Source of the DNA: Gracilariopsis chorda
Taxonomy: Eukaryota; Rhodophyta; Florideophyceae; Gracilariales; Gracilariaceae
DNA: 64,000 bases
Assembly (NCBI GenBank): GCA_003194525.1
Contig: NBIV01000079.1
Coordinates: 1-64,000, forward strand
Reading direction: 5' to 3'
Shown: one piece after another, positions 9,701-19,664 of the stretch
How the letters are laid out: each line of letters starts with the position of its first letter
How positions within the stretch are numbered: position 1 is the first letter of the stretch
Position numbers and translations under genes: made by a program
Notes under the pieces: generated by a model
Database searches by the model: none
The model's input: only the letters and a program-made list of their open reading frames with translations
Told to the model about the DNA's origin: nothing

Positions 9701-11681
9701 TACGGTGCGGTTTTGCACGCAATGCGCGAAGAACCGGGTCAAACTCCGGAAGAACTCCAAACGGATGAAGCTATTCCCCGCCAGGGCGCCGCTCGAGTTT
9801 GTCGCAATTGACATTCTCGGACCATTGCTCTCTACCAGGAGAGGCAACAAGTTCCTACTCGTTATTACGGACAGGTTCTCGAAACTAGTTCGGACAGTGC
9901 CTCTAAAGAGGATTACCGCCTACACGGTCGCTCACGCTTTTGTGCGGCATTGGGTGTTTGCCTACGGACCTCCTTTGGAGCTACTCTCCGACAACGGGAA
10001 ACAGTTCGCATCGCGATTTTTCCAGGACGTCTGTCGGATACTGGACGTGAAGAATCTCTTCACGACCACGTATCATCCCCAGTCTAATGGGCAGGTCGAG
10101 CGGTTTAACCGGACAATGCTCGCAGCTCTCCGTGCTTACACGGCTGACCACCCCAAGACCTGGGATCTCTACACAGATGCCGTGACCTTTGCGTACAATA
10201 CGCAAGTACACAGGACTACCGGAATATCCCCTTTCGAGTTGGTCCTTTCACGGACACCCCCGCCAATGGCGTTGGAATCCCAAACTAAGTTGGAAGCGTT
10301 CCCTTCTGTGAAGGATTACCGCCAGAAGTGGAAAACATGGCTGACCAAGCTGGTACCCGCAGCGCAGAAGGCGATGGACCGCGCCCAAGCCGTCTACAAA
10401 CGGAATTTCGATGCTCGCTTGCGAGGTTGCAAACCGGAACAGATCAACTCCGGGGACTTCGTATTCGTCCGCAAGGAGTATTACAACCCTGAAAGGGAGA
10501 AGCGCCATAAGCTCTCGCCTGTGGCGGATGGTCCTTTCAAGGTTATCTCCCTCACGACGGGTACAGTGGTTGTGGAAATGGGTGACGCGAATGAGCGGTT
10601 ATCTCGCGATCGCATCGTGCTAGCCCCGCCACCCTCGACTGAGGCTGCACCAGCTACGCTGGATCCTACGCTGGAATATGGCTCTGCATCCGATACACCG
10701 GTGGTGACACGGCCTACCGTGCTACCACACCCCTCCCGGGGCCTCTCATACCTTCCGTTCACCTCGGAAGACCCGGCTACGCCGGACCCCAACGCCCTTC
10801 CTGGCCGCTCTCAACTACCGTCAAACGGGATCTTCCACCGTCACACGGTAGCTTCACGAAGTCTTCGTCGCCCCGTAGCTCTGTCTAAGGACGGGGAGGA
10901 AAGCCGCTCTATCGCGGGTAATTCGCCCTCGCAACGGGACTTAGGCCGTGAGACACGGATTGGCAACGCTAGCGCTCCAGCGCAGTCGCAGGACACCGCC
11001 AACAGTACCCCTTCCGTTCGCAACATCGGCGCACAGTCCCCGTCAGTGACGGAACCCTCCGCGGTAGCGGCCACGTCGCGATCGACACCGTCGAAGGACG
11101 CACATGGACGCGAAGGTGTTAAACCAGCTGCGCTGGATGCCAGTGGCAAGCCCCAGCAGGGGAACACACGCCATGACTCGTCAAGAGTGCCCTCTACCGA
11201 AGAGGACGCTTCGGCAAAGGCACAAACCGTTGATAACGGGACCGCACGCCCTGTGAAGGGGAAGGAAGTCTCCGCGCCATCGCGATCGCGCGCGCGCAAT
11301 CCGAGCATTTCGGTAGACCCTGGTACGATCACCAGTAACGAACGGGTAGTTCCGGATGGCGCTACCGTCGACCGGACTTGGCACCCGGATACCCTGTAAC
11401 GGGACATTTTCCCTCATGAGGGCACGCGCACCGCAAGCGGTGTAACCACAACACGGCAAGGCCGGGAAGTCTTCATCCCAGAATATATTCTCGACCGAGT
11501 CGTGGGACACCGTTATAACGGATATGGCGTGTTGGAATACCGCTCCCGTTGGTACGGCTACGACCCGAACTGGGACACGTGGGAGCCTATCGAGCATCTC
11601 CCACGATCCAAAGTGGTCCAATATCACCGCCATGCGGGAACCGCTACGCCAGCTACGCTGTGTAACGCCCAAGTGGGATAA
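6699..11681 (+). pseudogene. pol: Pol polyprotein (protease-RT-RNase H-integrase-chromodomain) with four in-frame stops
   Basis: A single frame holds every pol domain. Protease has the LDTGAGPNFV catalytic motif near 6985. Reverse transcriptase (about 7990-8700) has FCIDYRRLN, MPFGLTNAPATFQ and the YLDD active site. RNase H (about 8860-9230) has DTDASDHQVG and TDHSSLRWL. Integrase (about 9600-10300) has the HHCC zinc region and DDE residues in AIDILGP, SDNGKQF and GQVERFNR. A proline- and serine-rich linker follows, then a chromodomain (about 11466-11650, EYILDRVV ... WDTWEP). Stops lie at 7146 (TAA, inside the protease domain), 7722 (TAG), 9606 (TAA, at the first zinc-binding His of integrase) and 11397 (TAA, before the chromodomain). 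There are no frameshifts. All catalytic residues looked for are present. The simplest reading is a recently inactivated copy; readthrough or mobilisation in trans are alternatives. Confidence 0.93.
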
Positions 11682-12951
11682 CCCGTCACGACGGATGAGA
11701 GAAGAAAAGAATTGGGACCGCTCCCACTCGGGGACGTCCCGCACACTGCGGCTATACCGACGTAGTCGGCCGCCGCCAAAGCAATCGTTTTTCGGATCAA
11801 ACTACCGATGGGTTTTCATCCAGCAAGCTGGTACGCCCCCCCAGGGCTCCCGTTTGCACGGTTTTTCCCATCGATGATGGTGTGTTGTTTTCGTACGCAC
11901 CACCTTTTTCAAGGATTGAAGTTTTTATCTACACTACTAACCATCTACGATGGATGTCAGTTTCCGGACCTCCGGTACTGTACCCCATCTCTGGGCGATG
12001 TTGCTGTCTCACGACGGCTGCTGTGCTCCCAGAACATCTGGTGTACTCGCAGCCACGCTGCGCAACTCCGTATGGCTACGGTCAGACTTCCCCGTCACCG
12101 GGACTTCTGGCTCTACAGTACCGTATGAACGGCTTCCACCGAAAAATCGGCTAGCTTGGTGGGTTGACCTCCGTTTCCATAATTATTTGGTACTAGGTTC
12201 TTTTAGACCTATTTGAGTACCTCCGTGAAGACAGATTCCGATTTTATCGGCTGGTTCCAAAGTTATGGCACTTTTCCAGTTCGACTGGTTTCGAAGAAGC
12301 CCTACTGAACGGGTCTTGTCTAACCCACTTCTGGGAGCTCAATTCCTGCTTGCAGGAGCTCATTCGACAGGTCTTGATCCCGAGAGTACGCCGACGAGTC
12401 GGATAACCTGCAGCTGTCTTGAATCGGAAGTTATTCGCGTTTCGCGCCTTGGACCGGTCTGACCCCGGTAATTCCCGGTGTGGACCGCTGGACGCCGCTC
12501 ATTTCTCGCGGAAAGCTCCCTCGTTCTGAGATAATGCTCCCTTCGGGAGTTGTTAGCAAGCACTGAGGGCCCCTATTAGTTGAACTACACTGAGAACGGG
12601 CGCTCCCAGGTAACGGGCGGATGGTGATCGAAGCGTCAATACGCTCCAATGGGGAGTGCACTAGGACGCCTGGGCTCGCTTGCACGCGTGCAGAGGAAGC
12701 CTGATGTCCAGGGAACGCCCTGAGAGGGCAAGAGCCGCACGAGCGGAGTCGCGAACGAACCGAATGACCAGGATGGTGGACTACAGTGGCTACAACTCGC
12801 GGACGCGTGGGAAGACGTGATCGAAACTTACCCAGGGGGCCTTCCTCGCGCTGAGGCTGACGGTTGGTTGACCGGAACAGCGGAGGAGGCCGTGTTTTTA
12901 CGTTGTTCGTTCGCCATCGCGCCGCCCCTCGTTGAGGTTGTCGCTCCGTCT
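11682..12951 (+). other. long non-coding tail between pol and the 3' polypurine tract
   Basis: About 1.27 kb separates the end of the chromodomain frame from the polypurine tract. No frame shows a known domain, and there is no signal peptide plus membrane segment to suggest an envelope gene. Small frames such as 11524-11877 and 12431-12685 (minus) look like chance. It may be 3' untranslated or packaging sequence of the element. Confidence 0.6.
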
Positions 12952-12962
12952 AAGGAGGGGGA
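12952..12962 (+). other. polypurine tract of the retrotransposon
   Basis: AAGGAGGGGGA lies two bases before the TGTAG start of the 3' LTR, the position used for plus-strand priming in LTR retrotransposons. Confidence 0.75.
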
Positions 12963-12964
12963 TG

Positions 12965-13846
12965 TGTAGTGCACGCCCTTCTCAAAGGGGGGGGATTCCA
13001 GGCACTGGTTTATAATTTCCGATACATCGGGGATGGCACTTACTACACTGTTATGAACAGGAGCAATGCGGCGACAGTGGGCATACACGTGGTGCACGGC
13101 ATAGCCGGAATGCGCCGTGGCAACGGCTCGCTCACGTGTCACACGGGTGGTGGTACTGTAGTGGATACATGGTTAGAAATATTCTATTTATTTATTTAGT
13201 TATTACACTGGGTAGTCTACTGTACTTAGTGTAGCGGCAACCGCCGCTGCACCTCAGTAAACTTCCCCAACAAGGGTGTTCCTGCTTGGAATCTTCCCGA
13301 AGAAGGGTGTGTAACCAAGTACTTGGCTCTGAACATTCACGCCTTCGGCGGTACTCGACTCCACCACGGAGAGGTATCCCGTTGCATACGGTTTGTTCAA
13401 CCCCCTTGCTCGCTTAACAGAACCCATTTCTGGGATACCAGTCTACTCACAGTTGTGGCTTCGCCGTGTATACGGTTTCATCCGGCCCTGCCGATATCCA
13501 TCGAGTCCCTCTTGTGACTCGCCCCCTTTTCCCTCACTTCCCTATTCCTTTTCCTTTTCCTTTTCCCCTTTTTGGGTAGCCCCCGCTATCCACGGCTCAC
13601 ACCGACTCATTGTCGTGTGCGCCATCGTTTGGACTCGTGCCTCCTACTTGGAGCAATACACCGTGTGGACGGAGCTTGTCTGGTTTGCCAGCTACCCCTT
13701 CCTACGCAAGTCGTGAAGGCTGACATCGGCTTACAACCGACCTATTCGTGTCATCCCTGGAAGGGCTCTGCTACTGCGTTCACCTCGTGAGAGGAAGATC
13801 CCGAACGTCTTCGTGGTGTTCTCCCGTCGCCGGGCATTGCACCACA
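12965..13846 (+). repeat. 3' long terminal repeat (882 bp)
   Basis: It is a copy of the 5' LTR with about nine substitutions and two fewer TTTA units (near 13183-13200). It ends at CACCACA, followed by the GGAGC target duplication at 13847-13851. Confidence 0.95.
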
Positions 13847-13851
13847 GGAGC

Positions 13852-15084
13852 TGGAGTCCTCAGACATATTGAAAATTATGGCGGTTGTGTCTGGCCTGGG
13901 CGTGATGAGGTGGCTGGAAAAAGTTTCGTTGAATTATCTACTGCCCTCACCAGATATTATATAGACGACAAAATACCCTAGGAAGTATAATAGCTTTTGA
14001 CAGCTGATTTTTCATGTCAGAGATGTATCTCACAATAATTGATTATGAATTCGTGGATAGATCGAGTATAAACACTAGAAAATATGCGTATAGAACCATA
14101 AGCCAACTTGGGCCAGTCCACCTCTCCTCCATTTGACAACCCCCACCTTCTCTTTAAGCACTCTTCGTTTCTCTTCCATTAACCAATTTCTTTACCACAA
14201 ACCCCTTTACATGTTGCAGCTTGGTGTGTTGCATCTTTTTACGTGCTTTTAGTAGGATGATTTTGTTTGAGTTTGTATTTTGTAGCACATTGCACTTCTG
14301 CCGCGCACTAGAACCAAGTTTTTGGTCGTGCGTGTAGGCCATTGCGCTATAATGGCACCTACTAGCGCTGCTCTAGATCTAAGGTTTTAATCGCGTAGGT
14401 TATCCGCTGGAATAGTATTTTTGCTACAGTGTACCAGGTTTTGTTGCTCGTTGTGTTCTACGGTTACCATCGGCTTTCTTTTGCACTTCTTATCTTGGTT
14501 TTTTGTTGCAGTTTGTGCCTATTTACTACATTGGCGTTGCACGCCTGTGCTGTTATTCTCGAACTACGAATATATTCTTGATCTACTCTCCAGCAAATAA
14601 GGGTACAGAGAGGACTGTCATCGTCCATTGTCGTGACATCGTGCACCATGACACACACTAAGCATCAAAGGACAAACATGTCGCGTCCTGCTTGCGCTCG
14701 CCTCGCAAGAGGTCTACGGTCTGTAACAGAGAGGATAATTTTTATGGTTTTCCATAAATTTTATGAAACAACGAAGAGAAAACCGCCTAAACACAAGGGC
14801 TGCAGATTCGCCTATTTTTATTTTTTGTTGAACTTCAATGGTGACCCGGTTAACCCTCAAATTCAAACGGTGAAAACTCTAGGATGCGTTGTTGTTCTTG
14901 ACGTTGTTCGTGTCATCAACGGGCACAGAAATTCTTCTCTTGTAGTTTCTTGTGATTAGAGTCACAAGGTATGATACTTTTGTGGTGTCCTTTCTTTTGA
15001 TATACATGGCTAGCACTCTTGCTCTAACGGCAGTCCTTCCTAGTGAGAGAATCATCAAACTTGGTTGCGTGAAAACGACGAGCA
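13852..15084. other. intergenic stretch between retrotransposon and UBC9
   Basis: I see no supported gene. The open frames are short and without domains. The 3' portion should hold the promoter of the SUMO-conjugating enzyme gene; no clear TATA box was recognised. Confidence 0.5.
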
Positions 15085-15815
15085 ATGAGTGGGATCGCAC
15101 GAGGAAGACTCGTTGAGGAACGGAAACAGTGGCGTTTAGATCATCCTGTGGGCTTTTATGCCCGTCCTCGGAAGGTCCAAGGAGAGACAAACCTCATGAA
15201 ATGGGAATGTGGCGTTCCTGGAAAGGAAAACGTAAGCAGGACCACCAGTTCTCGTACAGCTCAAGATCACTGCCCTATTCTTCGAGATGCCGTGCAGTGA
15301 ACTAACTCGTTTGTTTGCTTTCTAATCAACAGACTATTTGGGCAGGTGGCCTTTACAAAGTTATCCTGGAGTTCTGCAATGATTACCCCAGCGTGCCTCC
15401 GAAGTGTACGGTATCCACGCACTTTCGTTTCAGCACTCTGCCTCAGTCGGGAATCTAACATTTCTATGATCGCACAACAGGCCGTTTTAGCCCACCGTTG
15501 TTTCATCCGAATGTTTATTCTTCTGGAACCGTTTGCCTCAGCATCACAAAAGTGAATTCAGGCTGGTCTCCCTCCATAACTGTCAAACAGGTACGTTCAA
15601 GCACTTGATCTACAAGTCATTTTTTGCACGGTCATCACTACCCATTCAGAGCTATGCGTTCTTTCTCTTCACAGATTTTACTTGGTATCCAGCACCTTCT
15701 TGATAACCCGAATCCTGATAATCCTGCCAATACAGAGGCAAAGCGTCTCTATGTGGCTTCACGAAATGCGTACAACAATCGTGTGAGACAGATTGCTGCA
15801 CAGCACGCTTTTTGA
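15085..15815 (+). CDS. UBC9: SUMO-conjugating enzyme UBC9 (four exons)
   Basis: Exons are 15085-15231, 15333-15405, 15481-15590 and 15675-15815. All three introns (101, 75 and 84 bp) are GT...AG, and the joined frame is 156 residues, the usual size. It accepts SUMO from the E1 as a thioester and passes it to target lysines in the nucleus. Visible family marks are the start [48 protein letters not shown] with the catalytic Cys at residue 92, and [19 protein letters not shown]. Splice phases were fixed by this conservation: the Cys codon of PPKC is split across intron 2. A single-frame reading shows only pieces of it. An inverted repeat lies about 120 bp past the stop. Very confident. Confidence 0.95.
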
Positions 15816-15931
15816 ACCTGAGTTTGTCAATTTGAATATCAGAAAACTGCGTAGAGCCAGATTGGTTTTATTGAATGAAAGTTAAACAGCCCGCAAACGG
15901 CGCTTTTGCTAAGTTATCGTACCAAAGAAAG

Positions 15932-15966
15932 GTTCTTCTTTGTTCATTCTATGAACAAAGAAGAAC
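15932..15966. repeat. 16-bp perfect inverted repeat with 3-base loop, downstream of UBC9
   Basis: GTTCTTCTTTGTTCAT (15932-15947), loop TCT, then the exact complement ATGAACAAAGAAGAAC (15951-15966). In RNA this is a strong, nearly loopless hairpin, placed in or just past the expected UBC9 3' end. It could be a 3'-end or RNA-processing signal, a small-RNA precursor or a mini transposon footprint. Confidence 0.8.
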
Positions 15967-16028
15967 GTTTTCTCATCTTCAGTGACAACTGCGTAAGGTC
16001 GCAACAGTCACCGCAGCTAAGCGGAAAA

Positions 16029-16630
16029 CATGTCGTACGACGTCCAATATCTGCCTCTGGCGAGTACAATGGTATGAGGGTACGTGAAATATCGCAGCTC
16101 ACCTACAGTTGCGATTCTTACCATCGTACTCTTTTCTTGGCTGAGTTCTGCGGTGGACGCTCACGGAAAGCGGTGGTGATCGCATTAATCTGCCAGATGT
16201 GTTGTGCTGAACCTTCTGGTTACAGAAAAAAAAGTGTATGGATAAACTTGGCCTACCTTGGGAACTTGGCGTTCGAGGCAGAGAATGGCCCATCAGTATA
16301 GTACGTCGAGTCCAGCATGAGACGTTCGTCCTCACGAATCACAACCGGTCAACTTCGTTCTGGTTTCGTTTTACCCGTATAACGTTCTCTAGAGACAGGT
16401 ATCCAACAATCCTAAAGGGTGGGATTGCTAGCCCCTCTTATGCCGCCGCCAGTTGGACAGGGACAAAAAGTGAAAGAGAAGACGATTTTCAGGTGAACAT
16501 TCACGCATACAGTATGTGTATCAAGGGTAGTGTAGGTGGGCCCAAGTACACCTTCCCAGCTGCGGCGATCAAGTACATATTTAGACAGCAGCTCCGAAAC
16601 AATTCTGGTACGGTAACCGCCCATCTATCG
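16029..16630 (+). other. possible spliced or decayed MAPEG/MGST3-like gene
   Basis: An ATG at 16029 opens MSYDVQYLPLA. Fragments in different frames then resemble the order of a microsomal glutathione S-transferase 3 (MAPEG) protein: a hydrophobic segment AILTIVLFSWLSS (about 16111-16150), NLPDVLC and AEPSGYR (about 16185-16225), SIVRRVQHETF (about 16295-16325) against the family QRAHQNTLE region, and YPTILKGGIASPSYAAA (about 16400-16450). Candidate introns with GT...AG ends exist, and the neighbours UBC9 and bS16m are spliced. I could not assemble one consistent frame through to a C-terminus, so it may be a spliced gene or a pseudogene. The resemblance is weak and partly subjective. Confidence 0.25.
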
Positions 16631-16679
16631 CTTCCGAAGCGGGAACGCTTCACTCACTTGTTAGCATTCTCCACTTATC

Positions 16680-17128
16680 ATGGTGGTTCGAATCCGTTTA
16701 GCTCGTTGGGGACAGATTCACCGTCCATTCTATAGGATCGTGGCGGCTGACGCTCGTGCAAAGCGCGACGGGAGATTTATAGAAGTGCTGGGAACGTACA
16801 ATCCGTTGCCACACTCTCGTCGTGAAGCGTCACACAAGATAAAACGAGTATGTCTAAACGTAGACAGGATCAAATATTGGATTTCTGTCGGAGCTCAACC
16901 AACTGATACTGGTACGTTCAGTCACAAACCAAAGCTGCAGCTGGTTATGGTGAAAACTGACAAATGAAAAACTTAGTTGCGAGGCTGCTAGGAACAGCTG
17001 GCGTTTTAGCCATTTCTCCGCGAGTTGTTGCCGGGAGCGCTGCACGGATATCTGGAAAGAAGAATAATCTGGAAAGGGCGTTCTCAAGTGCGACAACGTC
17101 GGGCGGTTTACGGGAGTTGGCAAAGTGA
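16680..17128 (+). CDS. MRPS16: ribosomal protein bS16, probably mitochondrial (two exons)
   Basis: Exon 1 is 16680-16911 and exon 2 is 16977-17128, with a 65-bp intron starting GTACGT and ending TTAG. The joined product is 127 residues. The N-terminus [42 protein letters not shown], then [26 protein letters not shown] follow bacterial S16 throughout. The unspliced frame runs on to an unrelated tail after PTDT, while the spliced one restores the conserved VARLL segment, which supports the intron. It is a small-subunit protein that binds 16S-type rRNA. Red algal plastid genomes normally carry their own rps16, so a nuclear copy most likely serves mitochondria. There is no cleavable presequence, as is common for S16. 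It converges with the insertase gene downstream. Confidence 0.92.
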
Positions 17129-17554
17129 TCATTATAACGAGCAGTGGCAGTCGAAGTGCCGAGGAACAAATCGTAAGATCTGGTAATATTAGCCTTCTTT
17201 ATCGTGGACGGTATGGGGAACCTAGCCTGACTTCTTTTCTGCTCGAAACCTAACTTGAGCTTGGGTGTAAAACGACGTTCACGAGACTAGCAACCAGCTT
17301 TGAATCACCTAGTGCAATCTAACGACTCCGAGAGCACGGGCCCTCGACCGCAGAGTAAAGCTGGGTTAGCAGAGTATAACGTTCGACTCATAACACCCAC
17401 GCTTCCACTTTTCTCCGCTATTCATTGAGGGACAAATGGTGTGCGTAACTAATGACGAGCACGAAGCAATCTGTGAATCTACCTGCGGAGTCGTCGTGAT
17501 GTCTGTGTGCAATGTGTCTGCTCCAGGGTATACAGCTATTCATGCCTGTGTCTT
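17129..17554. other. convergent 3' spacer
   Basis: This 426-bp space separates the 3' ends of bS16m (plus) and the OXA1/COX18-type gene (minus). I see no further gene in it. Confidence 0.5.
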
Positions 17555-18691
17555 TTATCGTCGAACAACTGCCACATACTTCTTTCCATCTGTTTCATCC
17601 GTTCGTACGACAGCTTTCAAGTCTGATACGATTCGCCCGCTCATTCGTTCTCGTTTCAGCATGCGATTCACCTCGTCACAGAGACTTTCATCGACTCTGT
17701 GCCCGTCGAATCTAGCCAAGAGCTCTCTCTGCACCGTGGCCAGTTCTCTCCTCATTTGTTCGAATGCTTTCCCAGTAGCCTGCATCACGGGTGGCGCAGA
17801 TATTTCTTTCAAATCGGCTGCTGTCAACAACCCTATTCTCCTTCGAAGTCCGTCATTGCTCAAAATATAGCGTAATCCTGTTGTTAGCATAGCGTTGCAC
17901 GCCCAGAATAAAACAAGTCCGGACGGTAATTGTGTTGTGACAGATACTGATACTACAGAAAGAACCTGGAAAGAACGCAGTATGAATCTGCCTGCATGAA
18001 TCGGCAGCTTTTGGACTGGATGAAGCTTCGTTGAGGGAGTGGCACCAGGTTCCAAATTCCACAACCAGAGACCAGCCGTAAGTAATGGAAGGACTGCAGT
18101 TGCGTCTGGTGCGGATAAATCACTGAGCCATCCTAGTGACGTGACACTCCATCCGTTATCTGCGCGACTGGAAAGCTCTCGCATTCCAAGTGATGCTGAG
18201 ATAATCAGTGGGAGATGAACAACAAGATGCCATTTGAAGTTACGAAGAGACGACGTGCCTGCGGAGCGCAGCGTTAATCTGTTTAGGCGACGGTAAGTCC
18301 AGTACTTTTGCAAAAGGGTGCCAGGTGTGTTCCGCACGAAGTGTTGAATCCGAGGCTGTTCTTTTGCTGCAATGCGTACGCGACCGCGATGGACCTCATT
18401 GTGATACAAGAGCGGCAGCGATAAGCCGCGGATAGCTAGTGATGTTAGAGGAATCGTAACGGACCATGGAAGGTCGAATGGCACAGCCTCATGAAGTGCC
18501 TGAAGCTGATCAGCTGCGGTGCTTGAAAATTGAGCCAGACTAGATGGTACTGACGCTTTGGTTGCAAGATCGCGATGTGAGTGGTGATTGGAGAGGATGG
18601 GGGTATGCGCATTTTGAAGAATTCTGGGGTAGGAATGCCCTAGTAGTGGCGCGTATCGCCGAAGAACCGAGGTTCTACTTAGAGACATCAC
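17555..18691 (-). CDS. mitochondrial OXA1/COX18-type membrane insertase
   Basis: This 378-residue protein is an OXA1/YidC/Alb3 superfamily member. These proteins insert proteins, notably cytochrome oxidase subunits, into the mitochondrial inner membrane. The N-terminal 50 residues are basic, Ser-rich and lack acidic residues, as in a mitochondrial presequence. The first core segment PWSVTIPLTSLAIRGLSLPL followed by a basic loop (QPRIQHFV) is the family hallmark. Further hydrophobic segments are near WHLVVHLPLIISASLGM, VLPLLTAGLWLW and the paired helix TQLPSGLVLFWACNAML. The C-terminus (about 290-378) is a charged helical extension without TM segments. The short core and the lack of a long basic tail favour COX18 over OXA1, but I cannot separate them firmly. 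It is divergent from the GH13 gene. Confidence 0.82.
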   Translation of the reverse strand: MMSLSRTSVLRRYAPLLGHSYPRILQNAHTPILSNHHSHRDLATKASVPSSLAQFSSTAADQLQALHEAVPFDLPWSVTIPLTSLAIRGLSLPLLYHNEVHRGRVRIAAKEQPRIQHFVRNTPGTLLQKYWTYRRLNRLTLRSAGTSSLRNFKWHLVVHLPLIISASLGMRELSSRADNGWSVTSLGWLSDLSAPDATAVLPLLTAGLWLWNLEPGATPSTKLHPVQKLPIHAGRFILRSFQVLSVVSVSVTTQLPSGLVLFWACNAMLTTGLRYILSNDGLRRRIGLLTAADLKEISAPPVMQATGKAFEQMRRELATVQRELLARFDGHRVDESLCDEVNRMLKRERMSGRIVSDLKAVVRTDETDGKKYVAVVRR

Positions 18692-19664
18692 GACATATCC
18701 GAGGAAAACTTCAAGGCAATTTGATTCCTGAGCAGTTGATCAGGCAGTTGTATGCCGGTAGGAGGGCTCGTTGTTTGGTCTAGATTTCAGCTTTAGCAAT
18801 GCCCAAAAAGAGCAATACTTTTGTTAGCACATGGGGGATGTACAAAAATTAGAAAGCCCTCCCCCACCCTTAGCACGCGAACCCTTTATGCTCATGCATG
18901 TGTTGTTCAAGACAAATAGAGTTACCGTTCATGATGTTGTAACCCTGTTAAAACTCTAACCCTTTTATGTTGACAAGCTTAGCTTCCAATCTTGCACAGA
19001 TTTCGGGTCTTCACGCAATTTTTCTCGTGCAGCAATGAGCAACGGCTTCTCTAGGAAACAAAAAAAGGACTAGTCTAGCGGGACCTCGGACATCACAAAC
19101 AGAGTTGGTGTGTCTTTACCAGAACCTTGATCATCTACGACAAGAGAGTTGTATAAAGGTAGTCTTGCAGTTCTCAAATCTATTAACCTCTACTCACATC
19201 CTAAGCAGAAAACCAGATTCCAGATTATGCACGATGGTGGGATGTCGAGCATCTCTCATATTCTGCGGCGCCATACGTGCAATTGTGTTGTAACTTGCCT
19301 TCCTCGCGAGGGGAACCTGTTATGCTCTCAGTACACAAAATGACAAGAGCAAAGCTACGCTTATGCCAAGGGTACTGCATACAACGAGATCTTTTGCGAT
19401 AAAAAAAGTGGTTACAAGGGAGTGCATTGGTTCATTCTGGAAGTGTATCAAAGCGCTTCCAGAATGAGATCGCGTTCTTGAGCATGAGACCTGGTTAAAC
19501 AAGAGCTTCACCAGACGAGGGGGCTACCAGAAATCTTCGGCGAAGTAATCTGTTGAAGAGCATAGTTCACGATATCTTATAGCAGGTTACTGTGCTTGGC
19601 ATAAGTGTTCGACGTCAGGTGGGGATTGTAGGTGGACGTTAGCTTTTACTGGAGCGGTTTGAAC
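18692..19664. other. divergent promoter spacer
   Basis: 973 bp lie between the start of the insertase gene (minus) and the GH13 gene (plus). I see no gene. A TAACCCT-containing stretch (about 18945-18965) resembles those in the 29-37 kb region. Both promoters should lie here. Confidence 0.5.

Larger units (their letters stand above)
3560..13851 (+). mobile_element. Ty3/gypsy chromovirus-type LTR retrotransposon, near complete
   Basis: Two long terminal repeats (3565-4454 and 12965-13846) start TG and end CA. They are flanked by the 5-bp direct duplication GGAGC at 3560-3564 and 13847-13851, so insertion boundaries are exact. By eye the LTRs differ at about nine bases and by one 8-bp difference in a TTTA run, roughly 1 percent, so the copy is fairly young. 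Inside, in order: primer-binding site, gag with zinc knuckle, -1 slippery site, protease, reverse transcriptase, RNase H, integrase, chromodomain, a long non-coding tail and a polypurine tract. The order RT-RNase H-integrase and the C-terminal chromodomain place it in the chromovirus branch of Ty3/gypsy. Four in-frame stops in pol mean the copy is probably not autonomous. Confidence 0.95.

Noticed and set aside
11524-12685. An envelope gene in the retrotransposon tail
   Set aside because: No frame has a signal peptide, membrane segment or adequate length.
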